From assembly GCF_003315795.1 (NCBI RefSeq), contig NZ_QMEY01000001.1:992001-1056000 (forward strand): a DNA stretch of 64,000 bases, given 5' to 3'. Under the pieces are notes generated by a model. The model was not told the origin of the DNA. It was given only the letters and a program-made list of their open reading frames with translations, and searched no databases. The position numbers and the translations under genes are program-made. The stretch is from Spongiactinospora rosea. Lineage in GTDB: Bacteria > Actinomycetota > Actinomycetes > Streptosporangiales > Streptosporangiaceae. Within the stretch, counting starts at the first letter, position 1, and every line of letters starts with the position of its first letter. Shown in pieces: positions 34,580 through 41,834 of this stretch.

Positions 34580-34942
34580 ATGACCGACGAAGGCCGATCG
34601 CGCGCGCGGGCCGTGGAGCCCGAAGACCTCAGTCGTTTCGTCGTGGAGCGATTGAACGCCGGCGATGTGGACGGGCTGGTGGCGCTCTATGAGCCGGACG
34701 CGGTGCTCGCGTTGCCCGGCGGTGGGGCGGCCACCGGGAGTTCGGAGATCCGGGCGGCGTATGAGCGGATCGTGGCGGCGCGGCCGGTGTTCACGCCCGG
34801 GAAGCAGTTGCCGACCTTGCGCAGCGGTGACCTGGCGATGACCTCGGTGCTGCTGGGCGACGGCGCCGCCACCGTCGAAGTGGCCCGCAGGCAGCCGGAC
34901 GGCACCTGGCTCTGGGTCCTCGACCAGCCGCGGGTCCCGTAG
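34580..34942 (+). CDS. NTF2-like (SnoaL/DUF4440) protein
   Basis: 120 aa from ATG 34580. A helix-strand start (FVVERLNAGDVDGLVALYEP-DA) and the VLALPGG...ATGSSEIRAAYERIV pattern mark the cone-shaped NTF2/SnoaL fold. Such proteins are small cyclases, isomerases, binding proteins or detoxifiers; nothing here decides. An in-frame upstream extension to 34511 lacks conservation. Monocistronic. Confidence 0.75.
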   Translation: MTDEGRSRARAVEPEDLSRFVVERLNAGDVDGLVALYEPDAVLALPGGGAATGSSEIRAAYERIVAARPVFTPGKQLPTLRSGDLAMTSVLLGDGAATVEVARRQPDGTWLWVLDQPRVP

Positions 34943-35436
34943 TAGGGGATCGGTGGGTGGGGGCGGCTTCGTGGTGGTCCAGTGCGGTCCAGTGTGGTGC
35001 CGGTGCTATGGACCCGATTCGCAGGACAACGGGGCTACTCAGACGCACACTTTGCCGATGATCACATTTGGCAGGGAAGAGTGCGGGTAATGGATCTTTC
35101 GTGAGGGTCCGTGTCCGCCCGCCCGAGTATCGGCGGTGCTGGGGTGGGTGGGCACGGATTCCCGCAACCGGGCACGGATTCCGGCAGGCGGACACGGCTC
35201 TCGCGGGTGGGGCGGGGGCGGGCCGTGTTGGGGTATCCTTTGCTGTGGTGGTGTGCTGACACCGGTCCCGCGTGCGTTTCGCGTTTTCCGCGGCGGTGGC
35301 GTACACTTCTTTGTCGGTTCACTTACTGACCATGGCGTCATGGCGGCCTTCGGGCGCCGCCCTCTCACTGTGCGTTTGGTCGCGGCTGCGAAGTGATCCG
35401 ATGCCTCAGATGACCGATCAGTGAAACGCGAGGGAC
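34943..35436. other. infA upstream region with repeats
   Basis: 494 bp without a supported gene. An 11-bp inverted repeat (CCGTGTCCGCC at 35109-35119, GGCGGACACGG at 35187-35197) flanks two direct copies of GGGCACGGATTCC 20 bp apart (about 35150-35182). A TACACT box at 35302-35307 is a candidate -10 for the infA operon, giving a leader near 130 nt; its -35 is weak. Confidence 0.5.
35302..35307 (+). promoter_or_regulatory. Candidate -10 box for the infA operon
   Basis: TACACT in a short AT-containing stretch of an otherwise GC-rich leader. No good TTGAC element 16-18 bp upstream, so activator or extended recognition may be needed. Confidence 0.4.
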
Positions 35437-35658
35437 ATGCCCAAAAAAGACGGCGCCATCGAGATCGAGGGCACTGTGGTCGAGTCGCTCCCGAACGCCA
35501 TGTTCCGGGTGGAGCTCGACAACGGGCACAAGGTCCTGGCCCACATCAGCGGGAGGATGCGGATGCACTACATCCGGATCCTGCCCGACGACCGGGTTGT
35601 CGTCGAACTGAGCCCCTACGACCTGAGTCGTGGGCGGATCGTCTACCGATACAAGTAA
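35437..35658 (+). CDS. infA: Translation initiation factor IF-1
   Basis: 73 aa, OB fold covering the A site during initiation. Sequence: [20 protein letters not shown] and [23 protein letters not shown] 35437 after GCGAGGG. Leads the alpha operon; rpmJ is 23 nt downstream. Exact family length. Confidence 0.99.
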   Translation: MPKKDGAIEIEGTVVESLPNAMFRVELDNGHKVLAHISGRMRMHYIRILPDDRVVVELSPYDLSRGRIVYRYK

Positions 35659-35681
35659 GCGTCTGAGGAACGACAGGGACG

Positions 35682-35795
35682 ATGAAGGTCAAGCCGAGCG
35701 TCAAGAAGATCTGCGACAAGTGCAAGGTGATCCGCCGGCACGGTCGCGTCATGGTGATCTGCGACAACCTGCGCCACAAGCAGCGTCAGGGCTAG
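35682..35795 (+). CDS. rpmJ: 50S ribosomal protein L36, zinc type
   Basis: 37 aa, ATG 35682, stop TAG at 35793. [20 protein letters not shown] shows the first two zinc cysteines; the full CCCH set is C11, C14, C27 and H32. Usual position between infA and rpsM. The zinc-free paralog often under Zur control is not in this window. Confidence 0.97.
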   Translation: MKVKPSVKKICDKCKVIRRHGRVMVICDNLRHKQRQG

Positions 35796-35812
35796 TCGCG
35801 ACAAGGCTTCTC

Positions 35813-35837
35813 CGAGTCCGCTCCAGTAGCGGACTCG
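35813..35837 (+). promoter_or_regulatory. Hairpin in the rpsM leader
   Basis: A perfect 10-bp stem (CGAGTCCGCT, 35813-35822, with 35828-35837) and 5-nt loop, 18 nt after rpmJ. With a further CCCCGG/CCGGGG pairing near 35930-35950, it gives a structured 224-nt leader before rpsM, where S4-type feedback could act. No U-run. Confidence 0.45.
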
Positions 35838-36019
35838 ACGCATGAGGGGCCGACAACTCAACGCAGCGTCTCACACTCGCGCAGGCGGTGGCGGCCGGGC
35901 AGGTCGCACGCCGTACCACGCGGGAGACCCCCGGTCGGAGGCCGGGGCCCTCACCCCGGGCATGGGGAGGGGTGGTGCGGCGCAAGACCTCCGCCAGAAC
36001 GACAAGGAGATGCCCGACC

Positions 36020-36400
36020 ATGGCTCGCCTGGTTGGCGTCGACCTCCCCCGCGACAAGCGGATCGAGGTCGCACTCACTTACATTTTCGGCATCGGCCGT
36101 ACCCGCGCGCTGGAGACCCTCAAGGCCACCGGCGTCAGCGGCGACCTGCGCGTGCACCAGCTCACCGACGACGAGCTGATTCCGCTGCGCGACTACATCG
36201 AGGCCAACTTCAAGATCGAAGGTGACCTCCGCCGCGAGGTGCAGGCCGACATTCGCCGCAAGATCGAGATCGGCTGCTACCAGGGCATCCGGCACCGCCG
36301 CGGGCTTCCGGTGCACGGTCAGCGCACGCAGACCAACGCACGCACCCGCAAGGGCAAGAAGAAGACCGTGGCCGGCAAGAAGAAGCCGGGCAAGAAGTAG
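36020..36400 (+). CDS. rpsM: 30S ribosomal protein S13
   Basis: 126 aa. Head protein forming bridges B1a/b and contacting P-site t[23 protein letters not shown] at ATG 36020 (AAGGAGA upstream), then [11 protein letters not shown] and the basic tail [20 protein letters not shown]. An upstream in-frame extension to 35888 covers the leader and is rejected. Ends in a Lys-rich tail. Confidence 0.98.
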   Translation: MARLVGVDLPRDKRIEVALTYIFGIGRTRALETLKATGVSGDLRVHQLTDDELIPLRDYIEANFKIEGDLRREVQADIRRKIEIGCYQGIRHRRGLPVHGQRTQTNARTRKGKKKTVAGKKKPGKK

Positions 36401-36445
36401 TCCGCGCAGCAGGACCGAGCACCTCACAGGAGTTGAAGGCGACCA

Positions 36446-36850
36446 ATGCCTCCGAAGAGCCGTCAGGGCGCGCCCAAGAAGGTACGCCGCAAGGAGAAGA
36501 AGAACGTCGCTCACGGGCACGCCCACATCAAGAGCACGTTCAACAACACGATCGTCTCGATCACCGACCCGTCCGGGAACGTGATCTCCTGGGCCAGCGC
36601 CGGCCACGTCGGGTTCAAGGGCTCTCGCAAGTCCACCCCGTTCGCCGCGCAGATGGCCGCGGAGAACGCCGCTCGCCGCGCCATGGAGCACGGCATGCGC
36701 AAGGTCGACGTCTTCGTCAAGGGTCCCGGCTCCGGCCGTGAGACCGCGATCCGTTCCCTGCAGGCCACCGGCCTGGAAGTGGGTTCGATCCAGGACGTCA
36801 CCCCCGTGCCGCACAACGGCTGCCGTCCGCCCAAGCGCCGCCGCGTCTGA
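36446..36850 (+). CDS. rpsK: 30S ribosomal protein S11
   Basis: 134 aa. Platform protein near the E site: [20 protein letters not shown] and [18 protein letters not shown], both diagnostic. ATG 36446. 26 nt before rpsD. Normal length. Confidence 0.99.
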   Translation: MPPKSRQGAPKKVRRKEKKNVAHGHAHIKSTFNNTIVSITDPSGNVISWASAGHVGFKGSRKSTPFAAQMAAENAARRAMEHGMRKVDVFVKGPGSGRETAIRSLQATGLEVGSIQDVTPVPHNGCRPPKRRRV

Positions 36851-36876
36851 GCCACCGCCACAGGAGATCAACGACA

Positions 36877-37503
36877 ATGGCCCGTTACACCGGAGCGGAC
36901 TGCAAGCTCTGCCGCCGCGAGAAGACGAAGCTCTTCCTCAAGGGCAAGAAGTGCGAGTCCGCCAAGTGCCCCATCGAGATCCGGCCCTACCCGCCGGGCG
37001 AGCACGGCCGTGGCCGCCCCAAGGAGTCGGAGTACCAGCTTCAGCTTCGTGAGAAGCAGAAGATGCGCCGCATCTACGGCGTGCTGGAGAAGCAGTTCCA
37101 CAACTACTACGACGAAGCCAACAAGAAGGAAGGCAAGACCGGCGAGGTCCTGCTCCAGATCCTGGAGAGCAGGCTCGACAACGTTGTCTACCGCGCAGGC
37201 TTCGCCGAGTCCCGCGACGCGGCCCGTCAGCAGGTGCGGCACGGCCACATCCTGGTCAACGGCCGCAAGGTGGACATCCCGTCGTACCGCGTGCGCGAGC
37301 ACGACATCATCGAGGTGCGCGAGAAGGCCCGCAACCTGCTGCCCTACGAGGTGGCCCGCGCCACCGCAGGCGACCGGACCATCCCGGCCTGGCTGGGTGT
37401 GATCCCCGACTCGCTGCGCATCCTGATCCACCAGCTCCCGGTCCGGCAGCAGATCGACACGCAGGTCCAGGAGCAGCTCATCGTCGAGTACTACTCGAAG
37501 TAA
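36877..37503 (+). CDS. rpsD: 30S ribosomal protein S4, zinc type
   Basis: 208 aa. 16S assembly initiator and, in E. coli, repressor of the alpha operon. N-terminal zinc cluster C9, C12, C26 and C31 (CKLCRREK...CESAKC), then the S4 RNA-binding domain (RLDNVVYRAGFAESRDAARQ, GHILVNGRKVDIPSY). ATG 36877. An inverted repeat and a separate -10-like box lie between it and rpoA. Confidence 0.99.
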   Translation: MARYTGADCKLCRREKTKLFLKGKKCESAKCPIEIRPYPPGEHGRGRPKESEYQLQLREKQKMRRIYGVLEKQFHNYYDEANKKEGKTGEVLLQILESRLDNVVYRAGFAESRDAARQQVRHGHILVNGRKVDIPSYRVREHDIIEVREKARNLLPYEVARATAGDRTIPAWLGVIPDSLRILIHQLPVRQQIDTQVQEQLIVEYYSK

Positions 37504-37528
37504 CCCTTCGGGCAGCGCTCACCGCCTC

Positions 37529-37566
37529 GCCGTACGGCTTCCGCGTTCCGACGCGGGCCGTACGGC
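37529..37566 (+). promoter_or_regulatory. Nested inverted repeat between rpsD and rpoA
   Basis: Outer arms GCCGTACGG (37529-37537) and CCGTACGGC (37558-37566), with inner CCGCGT/ACGCGG pairing, form a long hairpin. A TAGGCT box at 37568-37573 follows immediately, a possible -10 for extra rpoA expression. It may be a terminator/attenuator or a promoter-linked structure. Confidence 0.45.
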
Positions 37567-37629
37567 GTAGGCTTGAAAGACCGGCGGCGTCATATAGCGG
37601 GCGCCGTGGACAACAGGGGAGACCCAAAA

Positions 37630-38646
37630 ATGCTGATCGCCCAGCGACCCACTCTGCTAGAGGAATCCCTAGAGGAGACCCGCTCCAGGTTCGTCATCGA
37701 GCCGCTGGAGCCCGGATTCGGCTACACCATCGGCAACGCGCTGCGCCGCACGCTGCTGTCCTCCATCCCGGGGGCGGCCGTGACGAGCATCCGCATCGAG
37801 GGCGTGCTGCACGAGTTCTCGACCGTGCCGGGGGTCAAGGAGGATGTCACCGACATCATCCTCAACCTCAAGGAACTGGTCGTGTCCTCCGAGCACGACG
37901 AGCCCGTGGTGATGTACCTCCGCAAGCAGGGCCCCGGTGAGGTCACCGCCGCCGACATCGCGCCCCCGGCCGGTGTCGAGGTGCACAACCCGGAGCTGCG
38001 CATCGCGACTCTGAACGGCAAGGCCAAGCTGGAGATGGAGCTGACCGTCGAGCGCGGTCGCGGCTACGTCTCCGCCGCCCAGAACAAGCAGCCGGGCCAG
38101 GAGATCGGCCGGATTCCGATCGACTCCATCTACTCCCCGGTCCTCAAGGTCATCTACAAGGTCGAGGCGACGCGTGTCGAGCAGCGCACCGACTTCGACC
38201 GGCTGATCCTCGACGTCGAGACCAAGCCGAGCATGAAGCCGCGCGACGCCGTGGCGTCGGCGGGCAAGACGCTGGTCGAGCTGTTCGGCCTGGCCCGCGA
38301 GCTGAACGTCGAGGCCGAGGGCATCGACATCGGCCCGTCGCCGACCGACGCGGCGCTCGCCGCCGACCTGGCGCTGCCCATCGAGGAGCTCAACCTCACG
38401 GTCCGCTCCTACAACTGCCTCAAGCGCGAGGGCATCCACACCGTGGGCGAGCTGGTCGCGCGCAGCGAGCAGGACCTGCTCGACATCCGCAACTTCGGGG
38501 CCAAGTCCATCGAAGAGGTCAAGCAGAAGCTGCACGAGATGTCGCTCGCGCTGAAGGACTCCCCGCCCGGGTTCGACCCGAGCGCGGTGGCCGGCGACTA
38601 CAGCGACGACGAGGACAGCCGCTACGTCGAGACCGAGCAGTACTGA
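37630..38646 (+). CDS. rpoA: RNA polymerase alpha subunit
   Basis: 338 aa. N-terminal dimerisation/assembly domain ([20 protein letters not shown]; later [19 protein letters not shown]) and C-terminal DNA/activator domain with [20 protein letters not shown] and the [14 protein letters not shown] helix. ATG 37630 after AACAGGGGA; a longer upstream frame is not conserved. Acidic tail at the end. No change to key CTD residues evident. Confidence 0.99.
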   Translation: MLIAQRPTLLEESLEETRSRFVIEPLEPGFGYTIGNALRRTLLSSIPGAAVTSIRIEGVLHEFSTVPGVKEDVTDIILNLKELVVSSEHDEPVVMYLRKQGPGEVTAADIAPPAGVEVHNPELRIATLNGKAKLEMELTVERGRGYVSAAQNKQPGQEIGRIPIDSIYSPVLKVIYKVEATRVEQRTDFDRLILDVETKPSMKPRDAVASAGKTLVELFGLARELNVEAEGIDIGPSPTDAALAADLALPIEELNLTVRSYNCLKREGIHTVGELVARSEQDLLDIRNFGAKSIEEVKQKLHEMSLALKDSPPGFDPSAVAGDYSDDEDSRYVETEQY

Positions 38647-38661
38647 TCCCGGCGTAGGCGG

Positions 38662-38686
38662 CGGCACCGCTCTTCCGGCGGTGCCG
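38662..38686 (+). other. Hairpin between rpoA and rplQ
   Basis: A 9-bp stem (CGGCACCGC, 38662-38670, with 38678-38686) and 7-nt loop, 16 nt after rpoA in a 146-nt gap. Not followed by a T-run; maybe partial termination or mRNA processing. Confidence 0.4.
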
Positions 38687-38792
38687 AGTCAGATCATCGG
38701 GGGCGCGTCAGCCCGTACGGCGGCGCGCCCGCCGGCCCGATCCCGGTACCTCACACGGCCGGGACGGGTTCACTCACGAGGAGACCACCACA

Positions 38793-39338
38793 ATGCCCAA
38801 GCCCACGAAGGGCGCCCGTCTCGGCGGCAGCCCGGCCCACGAGCGGCTGATCCTGGCCAACCTGGCCACGGACCTGTTCCGGCACGGCCGCATCCGCACC
38901 ACCGAGGCGAAGGCCAAGCGCCTGCGCCCGCTGGCGGAGCGTCTGATCACCAAGGCCAAGAAGGGCGACATCCACAACCGTCGCCAGGTGCTGACCGTCG
39001 TCAGGGACAAGGGTGTCGTGCACCACTTGTTCACCGAGATCGCTCCCACGTTCGCGGAGCGTCCCGGCGGCTACACGCGGATCACCAAGATCGGCCCGCG
39101 TAAGGGCGACAACGCCCCGATGGCCGTGATCGAGCTGGTGACCGAGCCGATGAACCCGGTGCGCGTCTCGCGTGCCGCCGACGCGGCCCCGGCCGCCGAG
39201 GCCGAGCCGAAGGACGCGGAGCCGCAGGACGCTGAGCCCACCGACGAGGCGCAGGCCGAGCCGCAGGACGCGGCCCCCGCCGAGCAGGGCGAGGCGGCCG
39301 AGACGGCGAAGGACGAGCCCAAGAAGGACGAGTCCTGA
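38793..39338 (+). CDS. rplQ: 50S ribosomal protein L17 with acidic tail
   Basis: 181 aa. Residues 1-120 are typical L17 ([40 protein letters not shown]). The last ~55 residues are an Ala/Glu/Asp/Pro repeat ([20 protein letters not shown]...) absent in E. coli L17 (127 aa) but common in actinobacteria. ATG 38793 after ACGAGGAG. Followed by a terminator and then truA. Confidence 0.98.
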   Translation: MPKPTKGARLGGSPAHERLILANLATDLFRHGRIRTTEAKAKRLRPLAERLITKAKKGDIHNRRQVLTVVRDKGVVHHLFTEIAPTFAERPGGYTRITKIGPRKGDNAPMAVIELVTEPMNPVRVSRAADAAPAAEAEPKDAEPQDAEPTDEAQAEPQDAAPAEQGEAAETAKDEPKKDES

Positions 39339-39362
39339 CCCACGAGGTCTCCCAGAGCACAA

Positions 39363-39415
39363 CGCGGGCCCGCACCCCGGATCGACGGACGGGGGCGGGC
39401 CCGTCGCTTTTCCAC
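39363..39415 (+). terminator. Terminator between rplQ and truA
   Basis: GC arms CGGGCCCGC and GCGGGCCCG (with nested CCCCG/CGGGG pairing), followed by TCGCTTTTCC. Lies 25 nt after rplQ. Confidence 0.65.
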
Positions 39416-39433
39416 ACGTAGCGGAGGAGGGTC

Positions 39434-40306
39434 ATGGTCGACGACGTCGTACGGCTGCGCCTGGACATCGCCTACGACGGCACCGGCTTTTCCGGATGGG
39501 CCGCGCAGCCCGCCCGCCGTACCGTCCAGGGGGAGATCGAGGCGGCGTTCGCCACGGTCCTGCGGATGCGCGAGGAGCGGCCGGCGCTGACGGTCGCCGG
39601 GCGTACCGACGCCGGGGTGCACGCGCGCGGGCAGGTCGCGCACGTCGATCTGTCCGAGGCGGCCATCGCCGCCCTCAGCCGGGACACCGAGCCCCGGGAA
39701 GTGGCTGAGCGGCTTCCTGGACTGCTCAAGCGGGTCAACGGGGTCCTGATACCCGATGTGCGGGTTCGGGGGCTCAGCGTGGCTCCTGAGGGCTTCGACG
39801 CCCGCTTCTCCGCGCTGTGGCGCCGCTACGCCTACCGGGTGAGCGACGACCCGGCAGGCGTGGACCCGCTGCGCAGGCACGACGTACTGTGGCACCCCCG
39901 CCCCCTGGACGTCGCCCGGCTCAACGAGGCGGCGGCCCGGCTGCTCGGCGAGCACGACTTCGCCGCGTTCTGCAAGCGGCGCGAGGGCGCGACGACGATC
40001 CGCGAGCTGCGGTGCCTGGAGTGGGCGCGCGAGCCGGGGGAGGGCGGCGCGCTGGTGGCCACGGTGGTGGCCGACGCGTTCTGTCACTCCATGGTCCGGG
40101 CCCTGGTCGGCGCGCTGCTGTGGGTCGGCGACGGCCGGCGGGAGGTGGCCTGGCCGGGGGAGGTACTGCGGCGCGCGGTACGTGACTCGGCGGTGACGGT
40201 CGCGCCCGCGCACGGACTGTGCCTGGAGGAGGTCCGGTACCCGCCGCCGGGCGAGCTGGCGCGGCGGGCCGAGGCGACCCGCCGCGTGCGAACCCTCCCG
40301 GTCTGA
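39434..40306 (+). CDS. truA: tRNA pseudouridine synthase TruA
   Basis: 290 aa. Converts U38-40 in tRNA anticodon arms to pseudouridine. Catalytic Asp is D59 in [27 protein letters not shown] and [20 protein letters not shown] are conserved. ATG 39434 after GGAGGAGGG. Standard neighbour of rplQ. Convergent with the peptidase gene, six bases apart. Confidence 0.97.
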   Translation: MVDDVVRLRLDIAYDGTGFSGWAAQPARRTVQGEIEAAFATVLRMREERPALTVAGRTDAGVHARGQVAHVDLSEAAIAALSRDTEPREVAERLPGLLKRVNGVLIPDVRVRGLSVAPEGFDARFSALWRRYAYRVSDDPAGVDPLRRHDVLWHPRPLDVARLNEAAARLLGEHDFAAFCKRREGATTIRELRCLEWAREPGEGGALVATVVADAFCHSMVRALVGALLWVGDGRREVAWPGEVLRRAVRDSAVTVAPAHGLCLEEVRYPPPGELARRAEATRRVRTLPV

Positions 40307-40312
40307 CTCGGT

Positions 40313-41293
40313 CTAAGCGGTCTTTTTCGGCCAGGCTCGGCCGTAGCCGTCGATGGCGTCGAGCAGGGCCCCGGCCATGCCGGTATGGCCCGTGCCGTGG
40401 CCCGCCTCGTCGATCAGCACCAGCTCGGCGTCGGGCCAGCGCTGCGCGACCTGCCAGGCGATGTCGGGCGGGCCGCTCACGTCCATCCGCCCGTGGACCA
40501 GTACGCCGGGCGTGCCCGCGAGCCTGTCCGCCTCCCGGACCAGGACGCCCTCCTCCAGCCACGCCGCGTTCGCCCAGTAGTGGGTCACCAGGCGGGCGAA
40601 GACCATCCGGAACTCCGGATCCTGGTATCTGGGGTCGGGCCGGTAGTCCCTGACCGTAGCCACATGGGTGTCCTCCCAGGTGCACCAGTCCCGCGCGGCC
40701 TTCTCACGGACCGCCGGGCCGGGATCGGCGAGCAGCTTCGCGTACGCCGCGGCCAGGTTCCCGTCACGGTCCCCGGGCGGTACGGCGTCACGGAACCGCG
40801 CCCACTCCTCGGGGAAGATCCGGCCCATGTCGCGGGTGATCCACTCGACCTCGCGGCGCGAGGTGTTCGTGACGCTGAACAGGACCAGCTCCGAGACCCG
40901 CTCGGGGTGCCTCTCCGCGTACGCGAGCCCGAGCGTCGCTCCCCACGAACCGCCGAACACCAGCCACTCGGCGATGCCCAGATGGTCGCGCAGGGCCTCG
41001 ATGTCGGCCAGCAGGTGGTGGGTGGTGTTGTGCGCGAGGCTCACCGCGGGGTCGCCCACGGACGGCGTACTCCGGCCGCAGCCGCGCTGGTCGAACAGCA
41101 CCAGGCGATACACGGCGGGATCGAAGTAGCGCCGCCAGCCCGGCGTGCACCCGGAACCGGGGCCGCCGTGCAGGGCGACGGCGGGCTTGCCGTCCGGGTT
41201 GCCGCAGATCTCCCAGTAGATGTGGTTGCCTGCGCCGACGTCGAGCATGCCGCTTTCGTACGGCTCGGTCTCGGCGGGATAGAGATCGACCAT
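40313..41293 (-). CDS. pip: Prolyl iminopeptidase (alpha/beta hydrolase, S33)
   Basis: 326 aa. Releases N-terminal proline from peptides. Family marks: LHGGPGSGCTPGWRRYFDP (oxyanion HGGPG), LFDQRGCGRSTP, nucleophile S116 in FGGSWGATLGLAYAERHP, and a C-terminal Asp/His pair (VLVHGRMDV, DEAGHG). No signal peptide, so cytoplasmic. Starts at ATG 41293, 37 bp from a divergent marR; the palindrome at 41306-41319 likely controls both. Confidence 0.93.
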   Translation of the reverse strand: MVDLYPAETEPYESGMLDVGAGNHIYWEICGNPDGKPAVALHGGPGSGCTPGWRRYFDPAVYRLVLFDQRGCGRSTPSVGDPAVSLAHNTTHHLLADIEALRDHLGIAEWLVFGGSWGATLGLAYAERHPERVSELVLFSVTNTSRREVEWITRDMGRIFPEEWARFRDAVPPGDRDGNLAAAYAKLLADPGPAVREKAARDWCTWEDTHVATVRDYRPDPRYQDPEFRMVFARLVTHYWANAAWLEEGVLVREADRLAGTPGVLVHGRMDVSGPPDIAWQVAQRWPDAELVLIDEAGHGTGHTGMAGALLDAIDGYGRAWPKKTA

Positions 41294-41305
41294 GGCGCCA
41301 ATTTA

Positions 41306-41319
41306 TAACAGCACTGTTA
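41306..41319. promoter_or_regulatory. Palindromic MarR operator in the pip-marR gap
   Basis: TAACAG and CTGTTA separated by CA, in a 37-bp gap and only 11-12 bp from both start codons. Binding here would block both genes. Confidence 0.6.
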
Positions 41320-41330
41320 GATTGGCGTCC

Positions 41331-41834
41331 ATGAGCATGACCGAGCCCGTGCCCGATCGGGAGGCCGTCGGCACCCTCCTGCGCCACCTGCTGGAACTCC
41401 TCGACGGCGAACTCGCCGAGCGGTACGGCAGGGCGGGCCTTGCCGACTACCGGCCGCGTTACTCGCCGGTCATCAGGGCACTGGCGGCCGAGGGACCGAT
41501 GCCGATCCGGGATCTGGCGCGCAGCGTCGGAGTGACCCATTCGGCGGCCAGCCAGACCGTGCGCCTGATGACCCGCTCCGGCCTGCTCACCCTCGAACCC
41601 GGCGCCGACGCCCGGACCAGGGTCGCGAACCTGACGGCCCGGGCGAAGGACCTGCTGCCGTTCATCGAGGCGGACTGGGCCGCCACCGCCGCCGCCATGC
41701 GCGAACTCGACGCCGAACTGCCCATGCCGCTCGGCGACGTGCTGGTCGCCGTAGTACGGGCGCTGCAACGCCGTCCCCTGCGCGAACGGCTGGCCGACGG
41801 CCCCCAGGAGGCCGAGGGGGTCGTCAGCCCGTGA
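41331..41834 (+). CDS. MarR family regulator
   Basis: 167 aa from ATG 41331; an earlier in-frame ATG at 41292 would span the operator and overlap pip. Winged-helix segment MPIRDLARSVGVTHSAASQT and LMTRSGLLTLEPGADARTRV. The start is so close to the putative operator that the mRNA is probably leaderless. Likely represses itself and pip. Convergent with, and overlapping by 11 bp, the Pro-rich protein gene. Confidence 0.85.
   Translation: MSMTEPVPDREAVGTLLRHLLELLDGELAERYGRAGLADYRPRYSPVIRALAAEGPMPIRDLARSVGVTHSAASQTVRLMTRSGLLTLEPGADARTRVANLTARAKDLLPFIEADWAATAAAMRELDAELPMPLGDVLVAVVRALQRRPLRERLADGPQEAEGVVSP

Noticed and set aside
35100..35200. A CRISPR array
   Set aside because: Only two direct copies with 20-bp period and no spacers of suitable size.
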